A DNA stretch of 64,000 nt from Deltaproteobacteria bacterium. Lineage in GTDB: Bacteria > Myxococcota_A > Polyangia > Polyangiales > Polyangiaceae. The stretch is taken from NCBI GenBank assembly GCA_016875405.1, contig VGRJ01000001.1, forward strand, positions 124,001 through 188,000, written 5' to 3'. Below, one piece after another: positions 56,406-64,000 of the stretch. Position numbers and translations under genes: made by a program. The first letter of the stretch is position 1. Every line of letters begins with the position of its first letter. A model generated the notes under the pieces. The model had not been told where the DNA came from, made no database searches, and saw nothing but the letters and a program-made list of their open reading frames with translations.

Positions 56406-56420
56406 TCGCGACGCGCGATC
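56404..56420. terminator. Short hairpin between convergent genes, weak terminator candidate
   Basis: GATCGCG and CGCGATC are perfect complements (7 bp) separated by ACG, just after the rsmE stop. There is no U-run. The remaining gap to the convergent FabV-like gene shows no other feature. Confidence 0.3.
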
Positions 56421-56478
56421 GCAGAGCCCAGACCAGGACCACCCAGCAGACGCTCGCGTCGACGTGCCCCGCTGGGGC

Positions 56479-57579
56479 TCAGAGCGCGCTGCCGAACAAA
56501 CGATCGAAGCACGACGGGAGGTCCGACGACATGAGGACGTCCTTTCGTCGATGCCACTCGGGCAAGCAGCGCTGGTACGCCTCGTCGAGGCGGAGCTCGG
56601 TCTGCGGATACGGCTCTCGGTAGAGCGCCATCGTCGCGCGCGCAAGGTCCTCGATCGACTGGTATTCCCCGCGCTCCTTCAGGATCTGCGCCGAGATCAT
56701 GAACATCGCGAGGCCTCCCGGGATCGCCCCGAGCGCGGTGGTGCACACCGCCGGGTAGCACAGCTTCACGGTCCGCACGCCGTAGCGCTCACGGATCTGC
56801 TGCATGGTCTCGCGCTGCAGGACCTTTGCGCTCGCCAGCGGCCCCATTCCATAGACCGGGTCGTCGGCCTCGTAGTCGTAGTCGCAGAACGAAACGGTGC
56901 TCTCGCCGGGCACCAGAAGCCCTGCCTCTGCGAGCGGTGCCGCCCAGAACATCGACGAGGTGCCCATGAACTTGTGGGTCCGCTCGATCTCGGCGTCCGT
57001 GGCGCACTCGACGTCGACGAGGCCAACCCCTCGAACGGCCGCGGGGTTGGTGCAGTCGGGAACCTGAAGCACTGGGTCGAAGGCGACGTCGACGTCCTTC
57101 ACCTGCGTCGGCCCGTGCTGCGCGAAGCGCTTCGTCGCGCCGGCGGCGATCCCATTGACGAGGTGGACGGCCCTGAAGCGCCCCTTGAGCGAGGCGACGA
57201 CCTCCTGCACCGACTCCTCGCGCGTCGCGTCTCGGTTCCAGAAGGTGCAGTCGAGCCCCTCGGCCTCCGCAGCCTCCCGAATCGCGGCGACGTGATGCAC
57301 GCCGATCTGCATCTTCTCGCTGTCGTAGTGCACGCCGGCGACCGCGACGCGCTCCCCGAAGAGCAGCTGCACTGCGAGCTGGCGCGTGATGCCGTTGGAG
57401 CCGCCGAGGATCAGGACCGCGACGTCCTTCGGCAGCGCGACGCCCTGCGGAGTGAGCCTCGAGCGCTGCGCGGCGAGGAGCTCACGAGCCACTCTTGGTC
57501 CGTGCGCCGCGAGCAGGTTGACGAGCTCGCGTCGATCGACGCCTCCAAGCGGCAATTTCTTGAACGTCGCGAGGGTCAT
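56479..57579 (-). CDS. FabV-like enoyl reductase (divergent trans-2-enoyl-ACP/CoA reductase)
   Basis: A 366-residue protein. A Rossmann-type opening VLILGGSNGITRQLA lies near residue 57, with HYDSEKM after the next strand. The C-terminal half follows the FabV layout: MFWAAPLAEAGLLVPGESTVSFCDYD, then Tyr243-x8-Lys252 in VYGMGPLASAK, the spaced catalytic pair of FabV, then AMFMISAQILKERGEYQSIEDL. FabV reduces enoyl-ACP in fatty acid synthesis and resists triclosan. Sequence differs enough that substrate use may differ too. The start ATG at 57579 has no clear ribosome-binding site. It is divergent from a small winged-helix gene. Confidence 0.7.
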   Translation of the reverse strand: MTLATFKKLPLGGVDRRELVNLLAAHGPRVARELLAAQRSRLTPQGVALPKDVAVLILGGSNGITRQLAVQLLFGERVAVAGVHYDSEKMQIGVHHVAAIREAAEAEGLDCTFWNRDATREESVQEVVASLKGRFRAVHLVNGIAAGATKRFAQHGPTQVKDVDVAFDPVLQVPDCTNPAAVRGVGLVDVECATDAEIERTHKFMGTSSMFWAAPLAEAGLLVPGESTVSFCDYDYEADDPVYGMGPLASAKVLQRETMQQIRERYGVRTVKLCYPAVCTTALGAIPGGLAMFMISAQILKERGEYQSIEDLARATMALYREPYPQTELRLDEAYQRCLPEWHRRKDVLMSSDLPSCFDRLFGSAL

Positions 57580-57685
57580 CGGGTCGGATGTCCCACGGCC
57601 CTGGGCGGCTGTAAAGGCGACGCGCCGAAGGGCCGCTCGCGCTCATTACTGGACATTTATTCAGTATTCGTGAGAGGCTCCGCCC

Positions 57686-57952
57686 ATGCTCACGCCATCC
57701 CCGCTCACCGTCCTCCGTGCCCTCTTCGATCTCGCCCAGCGTGCCCGTCCCGCAGGGCGCGATGCGCTGACGTCGCGCACAGGTCTGCCCCCGAGCCAGG
57801 TCGCGCGAGCGCTTCGACACCTCGAAGCCCGAGGGCTCGTCGATGCGGCGCGCTGCCGACTGACGCTCGCGGGGCTCGCCTTTGCCGTCGCGGCGCGTGC
57901 CGCCGAGCCGCGCGCGAGCGACGCCACGTCGACAACCGCCCGCGCGGCCTAG
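57686..57952 (+). CDS. Small winged-helix DNA-binding protein
   Basis: An 88-residue protein consisting of one winged-helix domain: TVLRALFDLAQRARPAGRDALTSRTGLPPSQVARALRHLEARGLVDAARCRLTLAGLAFAVA, the MarR/IclR-like HTH plus wing. It could regulate the divergent FabV-like gene; the 106-nt gap between them is AT-rich at 57645-57675. It converges on bioF and their TAG stops share the palindrome CTAG. Confidence 0.75.
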   Translation: MLTPSPLTVLRALFDLAQRARPAGRDALTSRTGLPPSQVARALRHLEARGLVDAARCRLTLAGLAFAVAARAAEPRASDATSTTARAA

Positions 57953-59091
57953 CGATGGCGTGGCGCGAGGACGAGGCGGAGCGCCCCGAGCGCCCGTTCG
58001 AGCTCGGCGTCGGAGAGCCTCGCGTGGAGCGTCACGCGCAACCTCGACGTCCCCTCGGGAACCGTCGGCGGACGGATCGCCTGCACGTATACACCGGCCG
58101 CGAGCAGGCGCTCTCGGAGCTCGACGGCGCGACGCGCGTCGCCGACGACGATGGGCACGATCGGGCCCGTCGAACCGTGAAGCGGAGCGTGCATCGAGCG
58201 AAGCTCCGAACGAAGGCGCGACGCGAGCTCGTCGAGGCGCGCACGGCCGAGGTCGTCGGCGAGAACTCGCTCGACGCGTAAAACCGCGGCAGCGGCGAGC
58301 GCGGGGCCGATGCCGGTCGAGAAGACGAAGCTCCGCGCGCGGTTCCACAGCCACGCTTCGAGGTCCGGTGAGCCGGCGACGAACGCCCCCTGCAAGCCAA
58401 TGGCCTTGCCCAGCGTCCCGACGAGCACGTCGGGGACGACACCCTCGAGCCAACAGCGCCCGCGCCCGCCCGCGCCAAAGACCCCTAGCGCGTGGGCCTC
58501 GTCGACGATCAACGCCGCGCCGTAGGCGTCGCACAGCGAACGAAGCTCGGCGAGCGGAGGAGCATCGCCGTCCATGCTGAAGTACGACTCCGTCACAACG
58601 AAGCGGCGGCGCGCGGTTGCGTTTGCGGCGAGGGCGCGCTCCACGGCCGCGAGGTCAAGGTGTGGCGTGACGACGACACGCGCGCGGCTCAGCCGGCAGC
58701 CGTCGATGATCGAGGCGTGGTTGAGCTCATCCGACACGATGACGTCAGCCTCGCCCGCGAGCGCCGGCAAGAGGCCGACATTGGCAGCGTAGCCCGACGA
58801 GAAGATCAGCGCAGCTTCGAGACCCACCCATCGCGCGAGCGACCGCTCGAGCTCGACGTGCGCGGGGTGCTCGCCGCTGACGAGGCGGGAAGCTCCAGCT
58901 CCAGACGGAGGCACCACGGTCGGCGCACGAGGGTCGTCGAGCGGGTCGGCGGCGTAGCCGAGGTAATCGTTGGAGCAGAGGACGAGCGCGTCTCCGACCT
59001 TGGGCCGCTGCCGGAGGAGATCGCCATGTTCGAGCGCCTCGAGCTCGGCGCGGAGGAACGACAGCCCGCCCACGTCGGAAGGCGAGCGCAC
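57949..59091 (-). CDS. bioF: 8-amino-7-oxononanoate synthase-type PLP enzyme
   Basis: A 380-residue alpha-oxoamine synthase. Motifs: LVLCSNDYLGYAADP, SGAGASRLVSGEHPAHVELERSLARWVG, FSSGYAANVGLLPAL, DELNHASIIDG, TESYFSMDGDAPPL, Asp197 and His200 in VDEAHALGVFG, and the PLP Lys229 in VGTLGKAIGLQGAF. It condenses pimeloyl-ACP/CoA with alanine in biotin synthesis; related enzymes (Kbl, HemA-type) share the fold, but this fits BioF best. No other bio genes are adjacent. The GTG at 59091 is 1 nt after the stop of the ZapA-like gene. Confidence 0.85.
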   Translation of the reverse strand: MRSPSDVGGLSFLRAELEALEHGDLLRQRPKVGDALVLCSNDYLGYAADPLDDPRAPTVVPPSGAGASRLVSGEHPAHVELERSLARWVGLEAALIFSSGYAANVGLLPALAGEADVIVSDELNHASIIDGCRLSRARVVVTPHLDLAAVERALAANATARRRFVVTESYFSMDGDAPPLAELRSLCDAYGAALIVDEAHALGVFGAGGRGRCWLEGVVPDVLVGTLGKAIGLQGAFVAGSPDLEAWLWNRARSFVFSTGIGPALAAAAVLRVERVLADDLGRARLDELASRLRSELRSMHAPLHGSTGPIVPIVVGDARRAVELRERLLAAGVYVQAIRPPTVPEGTSRLRVTLHARLSDAELERALGALRLVLAPRHR

Positions 59092-59092
59092 G

Positions 59093-59602
59093 TCAGTCGC
59101 GCCCTCTCTCCTTGTCGTTCGGGCGCGGGCGAACCTTGTCGACCCTGACGACGTCACGCAGACGCTCGGCGGTCACGTCGGGGACCGGCTTGCGGCCCGT
59201 CGACGTTCGAACCGGCGCCATTCGTGGCGCGAGCCGAGGCTCCTCACGAAACTCGGGGCGCTCCTTGGGGCGGGCCTCCGCGCTTGCGTTGCCATGACGC
59301 TCGAGGGCGAGGTCATCGCTCGTCGCGAGCACGCCATCGACACGCTCGAGCAAGCGCGACAGCGTGGTCCTCGCGCGGTCGGCGATCGCGCGCGCGCGTT
59401 GGCGCTCCTCGGTGACCTCGTGGGCGAGGGCCACCGCGACGAGGGCGAGGGCTTGCTTCGTGACGGGACGACCTGACTTGAGGATCGCGGCGAGCCGCTC
59501 ATCCACCAGCGCTGCGAGCGTGACGAGCTCGTCGTCTGTCGCCGAGGTGACGACGCGACACGTCATTCCCGCGACGGTGAGATCGACGGCTCGGCTGCCC
59601 AT
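59093..59602 (-). CDS. zapA: ZapA-like cell-division protein
   Basis: A 169-residue protein whose N-terminal part matches ZapA: RAVDLTVAGMTCRVVTSATDDELVTLAALVDERLAAI, then a long helix (LALVAVALAHEVTEERQRARAIADRARTTLSRLLERVD). ZapA stabilises FtsZ bundles. The C-terminal 65 residues are a Pro/Arg-rich extension not found in the usual ~110-residue proteins. The ATG at 59602 is chosen: TACGGT is 8 nt upstream and there is no Shine-Dalgarno sequence. Confidence 0.72.
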   Translation of the reverse strand: MGSRAVDLTVAGMTCRVVTSATDDELVTLAALVDERLAAILKSGRPVTKQALALVAVALAHEVTEERQRARAIADRARTTLSRLLERVDGVLATSDDLALERHGNASAEARPKERPEFREEPRLAPRMAPVRTSTGRKPVPDVTAERLRDVVRVDKVRPRPNDKERGRD

Positions 59603-59610
59603 CGGATGGG

Positions 59611-59616
59611 ACCGTA
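59611..59616 (-). promoter_or_regulatory. Candidate -10 element (TACGGT) of a near-leaderless promoter
   Basis: TACGGT on the minus strand ends 8 nt before the ATG at 59602. The same hexamer precedes pssA. Confidence 0.4.
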
Positions 59617-59665
59617 GCACGGCTGGCGTTTCGAGTGGGCGCGCGGTCGCCCGAGCCTCCTGCGA

Positions 59666-60400
59666 TTACTGGCAGTCGGTGCCGCTCGAGTCCTGGCAGA
59701 AGCTCCCGCCGACGGCCGCCTGGACCTCGCGGCAGTCGTGAGGGATGTCCTGGCCTCGGAGGCACGCGAGGTTCAGGTCGTCTTCGCACGAGGTAGGTCG
59801 GCTCATCGTGATGCAGGGGCCCTTGTTGGCTCGGTCGCCGCAAACGAAGATCGGGAAGTCGTAGATGCCCGTTGCGACGTCGACGCCGCCAAGGGTGGTG
59901 CCGCGCACCACGATGCGAGCCACGACGAAAGTTCCCTGAGGGCCGTTGACCGTAAGGACGCCGTCGACGGTCGAGCTCGTGAGCACGGGATTGACGGCGA
60001 CGAGGCCGTAGCTCGGCGTGGTCTCAGCGGCCTCGTCTGCGAAGCCGGAGACCGGCACGGTGAACTCGTCGACGAGCACGTCGCTCACGAAGATTTGCAC
60101 GTCGGCTTCGTAGAACTGGACGCGCGAGGTCTCCGGAAGCAGGCGCTGCGCATCGCCGCGCGCGATCATCTGGTTTCCGACAAGGAAAAACTGTTGGTAC
60201 GTCGTCGCGAGCGTCGCGTCGAGGCGACCGGAAAAGAGAGCCGGCGCGCTCGGGTCAGCCGTAACCGAGCACTGGTCTTCAGGATCCGGCACCGGGACCT
60301 GACGGATGAAGAGCGTCTGCTGGTTGTCGGTACAACCCGTTCCAAAGGAGAGCGCTGCCAACCCGATGATGGCCGCGAGGCCCTGGTTCTTCCTGTTCAT
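59666..60400 (-). CDS. Exported lipoprotein
   Basis: A 244-residue lipoprotein: signal MNRKNQGLAAIIGLAALSFGTGC. The mature part is beta-rich (LFIRQVPVPDPEDQCSV, YEADVQIFVSDVLVDEFTVPVSG, GTFVVARIVVRGTTLGGVDVATGIYDFPIFVCGD) with Cys pairs near the C-terminus (CEDDLNLACLRG, DCREV, FCQDSSGTDC). Family not recognised. The promoter ahead of it is the best sigma-70 match of the window. Confidence 0.75.
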   Translation of the reverse strand: MNRKNQGLAAIIGLAALSFGTGCTDNQQTLFIRQVPVPDPEDQCSVTADPSAPALFSGRLDATLATTYQQFFLVGNQMIARGDAQRLLPETSRVQFYEADVQIFVSDVLVDEFTVPVSGFADEAAETTPSYGLVAVNPVLTSSTVDGVLTVNGPQGTFVVARIVVRGTTLGGVDVATGIYDFPIFVCGDRANKGPCITMSRPTSCEDDLNLACLRGQDIPHDCREVQAAVGGSFCQDSSGTDCQ

Positions 60401-60415
60401 GGTGCCGCAAGGCAC

Positions 60416-60444
60416 ATTGTAACGGGGACCTGCGGACTCGGCAA
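60416..60444 (-). promoter_or_regulatory. Sigma-70-type promoter of the lipoprotein gene
   Basis: TTGCCG and TACAAT are 17 nt apart on the minus strand. TACAAT ends 15 nt before the ATG at 60400. A small hairpin (GTGCC-TTGC-GGCAC) lies between the -10 and the start codon. Confidence 0.55.
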
Positions 60445-60452
60445 AAAAGCGC

Positions 60453-60980
60453 TCAAGTCCAGCCGAGCCAGAGGTGCGCGAGGTCGCTCGCGAGGTCTTC
60501 TACCGAGCGGCCATCGCTGCGTACGGTGACGTGGGCGTCTGCGTAGGCGCGCGCTCGCTGAGCGAGCAGCCTGGGAATCGCGACCTCGGGTGTCGGCGCG
60601 AGGAGCGGGCGAGCGCTTCCTCGCGTGCGCTGAACGAGCGTGTCGACGGTGGCTCCGAGCACGACGACGAAGGAGCGCTCGAGCGCCGCCTCGCGGAGCC
60701 GCGGCTCGAGCAGGGCTCCTCCACCAAGCGCGACGACGACCGGCGCCGGAGCCTCGAGCGAAAGCAGGACCTCGGCTCGCTCCAGGGCCCGAAAGGCCGC
60801 TTCGCCCCTCGACGCGAAGAGCTGCGCGACACTCACACCGGCGCGCGCCTCGACGCGGTCGTCGAGGTCGACGAACTCGACCGCGAGCCGCTCGGCGAGC
60901 CGCCTTCCGACGGCCGATTTGCCGACCCCCATGAAGCCCCACAAGAGGAGGACCCGGCGACGGGCTGGCGATGGACTCAT
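60453..60980 (-). CDS. aroK: Shikimate kinase
   Basis: A 175-residue kinase phosphorylating shikimate in aromatic amino acid synthesis. The P-loop GFMGVGKSAVG (about residues 15-25), the shikimate-binding DLDDRVE, FASRGEAAFRALE and ALGGGALLEP, and the lid Arg in RTRGSARPLLA are all present. The start ATG overlaps the stop of the large Asp-box gene (ATGA). The nearby lipoprotein gene downstream has its own promoter. Confidence 0.92.
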   Translation of the reverse strand: MSPSPARRRVLLLWGFMGVGKSAVGRRLAERLAVEFVDLDDRVEARAGVSVAQLFASRGEAAFRALERAEVLLSLEAPAPVVVALGGGALLEPRLREAALERSFVVVLGATVDTLVQRTRGSARPLLAPTPEVAIPRLLAQRARAYADAHVTVRSDGRSVEDLASDLAHLWLGWT

Positions 60981-63900
60981 GGCAGCTCCTCAGTGGCCGC
61001 AAAGTCGCGTACCCAGGGCGGTGCGGACGCGGCCGGCGACTCGGAGCATTCCATGGGTGCGACGTCGAGCCCCCGAAGTCGCGTGGGCGAGACCTGGAGC
61101 AGCCAGGAAGAGCGGCCATCGAGCGCCACGAACGCACGCACACCGCCGCGGCGGGGCGGCTCCGCGACGAAGCCGAGGACGCACGGGCGTTCTGGAGTTC
61201 CGTGGAGGATGGCCTCGCTCGTCATGAGCGGCTCGCTCTGTCCATCGACGATCACGGGATGGCGCGAGCCCCTCAAGAAAGGAGCGATCACCCTCGGCGT
61301 CGAGCGTCGGTCGCGCTCGGTGCAGGGGGTGAGCCCGGCCGCGCCGAGGTCGAGCTGGGTTGGAACGTTAACGCCGGTGGGCGCGCGCGCGTCGAGGGGC
61401 AAGGGGACAAAGGCACTTGATGCCCGAGTGCGATCGCGCTGCAGCACGTGAACCACGACGCCGGCCGACTCGCCCTCGTAGCTCCAGTGCGTCGACACCT
61501 CGCGGGTCGCGGTCGCTGGCGGCGCGACCGCGGCGTCATGGCGGCCTCCCCCTCCAAGCTTGACCGTCGTCAATGCGCGCACCGCGTGCCGCGCGTCGAC
61601 GTGCGCGGTGACGACGATCGGCCCCTCGGCGAAGGTCGCGGTCTCGACTCGCGCGAGCGGGCTCGCGACCGTGGGGCCGAAGACGAGTGGGCCATCGACG
61701 CGACCCGTCGGATCGACGAAGTACGACTCGCGTCCCTCGGCGAGCCTGAGCCACGCGCCGCGCGGCGTGAGCGCGAGGGACACGCCGTGGAGGAACGGTC
61801 GTGGTCCGGCCCCGAATGCCGCGCTCGGCAACGAGCCCGTGCGGACCACGCCTCGGCCGCGGCGACCGAACGCGAGGTCGTCCCAGGCGACGTCGAGGCG
61901 GTGCCCGCCGGTGCGCATCGAGACCGCCCGAACGCCGACCCAGCCTTCGGCCTCCGCTTCAATGCGTTCGGCCGTTCGCTCGCGACCGGGCGACGGGAAT
62001 AGAACGTGTTTCTCGAATCGCACCTCGCCGTGTGGCCCAAGCTCGCGGGGGCGAAGCGTGACCGCCGACCCATCCTCCGGGCGAAGGAGCAGCGACCACG
62101 GGGAGTCGCCGCGAAAGGCGTCCTCGGGCGCGGGGAGCGCGCCGGCCTCGACGTCGTCGATCGGCTGGAACCCTGACGAGCGGAGGGCGCATACGAGGGG
62201 CGTCTGCGCCACCACGGCCCTCGCTTGGAAGTCGAGAGCGGCCACCGATGGCAGCGAGTTCGTGGCGGTGGTCCAGCCGAAGCGAGTGAGCTCATCGCCG
62301 ACCACGCATGCGTCTTCGTTGCAGAAGAGTTCAAGGGCCTCGCGTCGCTCGTCGCTGAGCGCAGACGGGGGAGCGACCGCGTCGAAGGACGCGCCGTCAT
62401 CGAGCGTCTGCCAGAGGTCGATGCGACGGTCTGTTCGGTGGCCGCGGGTCGCGAGCAGCCATCGCCCGCGCGCGCCCGAGATGGCGAGGACCTCACCGAG
62501 GCCACGCGGCGTCACGGTAGCGACCACGGTCCCGTCACTCGCGATTCGTGCGGCGACGGGGGCGGCGCCAGCGTCGAGCTCGAGCGAGAGGCTTGCGTCT
62601 CCCCAGGTGCGTGCTCGAATTCGCCGCACGTCCGTCGTGGCTTGGAAGCGACGAACGAAAGCCTTCGCACGCTCGGCTCGACCGCTCAGCGGGAGCGGTC
62701 GGAAGGTGTGCCCGTCGTCGTCCGAGACGAACGGCGCAAGCCCGTGCTTCTCGGTCAGGCCGAAGGCGATCGGGCGCGGACCCGACCAATCGAGGAAGGG
62801 CGCCTCGAGCGCGGGACGAGAGCGCCCGCGGTCCGCGACCATGATGGCCTCGAGCGTCGTGGCCCCTGGCGCAAGACGGTAGGTCATGTCGCAGCGCGCG
62901 CTCGCGCAGGCGCCAATCCCAGCGAGGAGGAGCGTGCCGCTGGGTCCGTAGGCGAGCGCGACTCGGCTGGTGGCCTCGAGCGGAAGGGCGACGCGAACGG
63001 GCCAGGTTCGACCGAAGTCTCGACTCGACCAGACCATCGCCTCCGTTCCGGATGCGCAAGCGATCGACACGCGATCGTCCCGTCGAGCAAAGCCGACAGG
63101 GTCGCAGGTGACGCCGAGGGGTAGGTGGAGCCCGACGCGCGTGAGGGGCCCGGCGAGATCGCCGTGCCAGAGCGCGAGCGAGGCCTCCCTTCGCTCTGCG
63201 GCTTCCGAGGCCTCGAGCACCTCGAGCTCGGCGTAGCTTCGCCCCGAGAGTGAAGCTCGCCCATCGAGCAGCGCCCGCGCGCTGGGCCCACGATGAGGCT
63301 CCATGGTCTCGCTCGCGCTCGCGCGGAGGCCCTCGCTGGGCATGGCGTCTCGCCACGAGCCCTCGCGGGTTCGTAGGACGAGGCCGCGAACGCCCTCGAC
63401 GAGGACGGTCCCATCATCCCGAGCCATCGCGTCGAAGGCGCCCACTTCCTCGAGGGGCGCGCGGAGGAAGGTCGCCCCATCCGCGCCCGTCGCGCTGATG
63501 CGTTCGGGGAACCCAAGCGCGACGAAACCGGCGGCCCCCGCGACGAGCCGATGGACCGGATGCGGCACGGCGACGGGCGTCCAGCCGTCCCGCTCGAGCC
63601 GGAGGACGCCGCCGAACGGATCGACTCCGAGCACGGACGAGCCGATGCTCGCGTACGAGTCGAGCAAGCGCGAGGTCGTCGCGACGAGCTCGAGAGGCGC
63701 GTCCGGCGCGGGCGCAGCGAAGGCCTCGCCCCCTTCGGCCAAGAACAGGTAGCTACCGTCTGCGCGACGCGCGACGTGGCGCAATCGGAGCCTGCTCGGC
63801 TCGGGGACCGCGTCCGCGATCCAACCCGAGCTGGTGCGCGTCGCGAGCCATCGTCCGCCGGCCTCATCCACGACGAGCAACCGACCGTCGTCGAGCGGGA

Positions 63901-64000
63901 CGCGTGCACGCATCGAGAGCCTCGCGGGGTGGAACCGCCATGGCGGAGGCGGAGGCCGCACCGTCACGCTGGCCTGCGGCGGCGCGGGAGCTCGGGGCGC
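60977..64000 (-). CDS. Large exported Asp-box (BNR-like) protein, 5' end beyond the window
   Basis: At least 1,007 codons, with the frame open to the right edge (reading APRAPAPPQASVTVRPPPPP there), so the signal peptide and true start lie outside. The visible N-terminus is a Pro-rich linker. Asp-box motifs occur as SSRDFGRTWP, SDDDGHTFRP and TLDDGASFDA, suggesting one or more beta-propellers. Paired Cys (CASARC, CNEDAC) are scattered. The protein is probably anchored or secreted; catalytic residues of sialidases are not recognised. It overlaps aroK (ATGA), an unexpected pairing of an envelope protein with a cytoplasmic enzyme. Confidence 0.8.
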   Translation of the reverse strand, partial: APRAPAPPQASVTVRPPPPPWRFHPARLSMRARVPLDDGRLLVVDEAGGRWLATRTSSGWIADAVPEPSRLRLRHVARRADGSYLFLAEGGEAFAAPAPDAPLELVATTSRLLDSYASIGSSVLGVDPFGGVLRLERDGWTPVAVPHPVHRLVAGAAGFVALGFPERISATGADGATFLRAPLEEVGAFDAMARDDGTVLVEGVRGLVLRTREGSWRDAMPSEGLRASASETMEPHRGPSARALLDGRASLSGRSYAELEVLEASEAAERREASLALWHGDLAGPLTRVGLHLPLGVTCDPVGFARRDDRVSIACASGTEAMVWSSRDFGRTWPVRVALPLEATSRVALAYGPSGTLLLAGIGACASARCDMTYRLAPGATTLEAIMVADRGRSRPALEAPFLDWSGPRPIAFGLTEKHGLAPFVSDDDGHTFRPLPLSGRAERAKAFVRRFQATTDVRRIRARTWGDASLSLELDAGAAPVAARIASDGTVVATVTPRGLGEVLAISGARGRWLLATRGHRTDRRIDLWQTLDDGASFDAVAPPSALSDERREALELFCNEDACVVGDELTRFGWTTATNSLPSVAALDFQARAVVAQTPLVCALRSSGFQPIDDVEAGALPAPEDAFRGDSPWSLLLRPEDGSAVTLRPRELGPHGEVRFEKHVLFPSPGRERTAERIEAEAEGWVGVRAVSMRTGGHRLDVAWDDLAFGRRGRGVVRTGSLPSAAFGAGPRPFLHGVSLALTPRGAWLRLAEGRESYFVDPTGRVDGPLVFGPTVASPLARVETATFAEGPIVVTAHVDARHAVRALTTVKLGGGGRHDAAVAPPATATREVSTHWSYEGESAGVVVHVLQRDRTRASSAFVPLPLDARAPTGVNVPTQLDLGAAGLTPCTERDRRSTPRVIAPFLRGSRHPVIVDGQSEPLMTSEAILHGTPERPCVLGFVAEPPRRGGVRAFVALDGRSSWLLQVSPTRLRGLDVAPMECSESPAASAPPWVRDFAATEELP

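Overview
The window is about 70% GC and almost fully coding on both strands. It looks like a chromosomal segment of a myxobacterium-like deltaproteobacterium (Myxococcota, probably order Polyangiales). The signs are many lipoproteins with Gly/Ser-rich linkers, Asp-box (BNR), Kelch, lamin-tail and Cys-rich exported proteins, FHA-GAF-cyclase and kinase-like signalling proteins, strong G/C at third positions, frequent GTG/TTG starts, and 4-nt stop/start overlaps. The taxonomy is inferred from gene style; there is no rRNA in the window. I see no tRNA, rRNA, CRISPR, insertion sequence or integrase. No gene-free stretch exceeds 300 nt; the two longest (20702-20975 and 35322-35615) are described as features.

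Layout. 1-8014: lipoproteins (two FGE-type, the first only a 3' end; Asp-box; others), a lipoprotein/pseudokinase pair, a small RHH-like protein, an alpha/beta hydrolase overlapping an orphan histidine kinase, and a small unknown gene. 8031-16073 (+): prepilin peptidase, lipoprotein, phosphomannomutase, prmC (broken by an in-frame amber codon), pssA, unknown gene, CcsA/HemX-like protein, hemA, hemC. 16101-20701 (-): Kelch lipoprotein, HEAT-cyclophilin lipoprotein, YdcF-like and membrane proteins. 20976-22067 (+): lamin-tail lipoprotein behind a sigma-54-type promoter. 22081-29613 (-): glycolytic/secretion operon gap-pgk-tpiA-secG, then a lipoprotein, a PEP-synthase-like protein lacking its catalytic His, and a pseudouridine synthase. 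29614-35321: tandem repeats, a decayed glycosyltransferase, accA, an FHA-GAF-cyclase, glpK.

35616-46380: a UPF0158 protein, envelope proteins (SurA-like, TPR, ligand-binding lipoprotein), then a cluster with a predicted outer-membrane barrel, two thioredoxin-fold lipoproteins and two divergently placed Cys-rich exported proteins, closed by a clear intrinsic terminator. 46410-56405 (+): apbC, an S1-domain protein, a SlyD-like isomerase, an envelope-stress block (htrA, ECF sigma factor, anti-sigma), exported proteins, prmA and rsmE. 56479-64000: FabV-like reductase, small winged-helix protein, bioF, zapA-like gene, lipoprotein, aroK, and a large Asp-box protein running off the right edge.

Two themes cut across the window. 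First, many stand-alone genes have a TAnnnT hexamer 6-11 nt before the start codon and no Shine-Dalgarno sequence, suggesting leaderless mRNAs, whereas operon-internal genes use SD sites or overlaps. Second, several proteins have lost catalytic residues (pseudokinase, PEP-synthase-like protein) and two genes carry premature amber codons although TAG is the ordinary stop of several intact neighbours.
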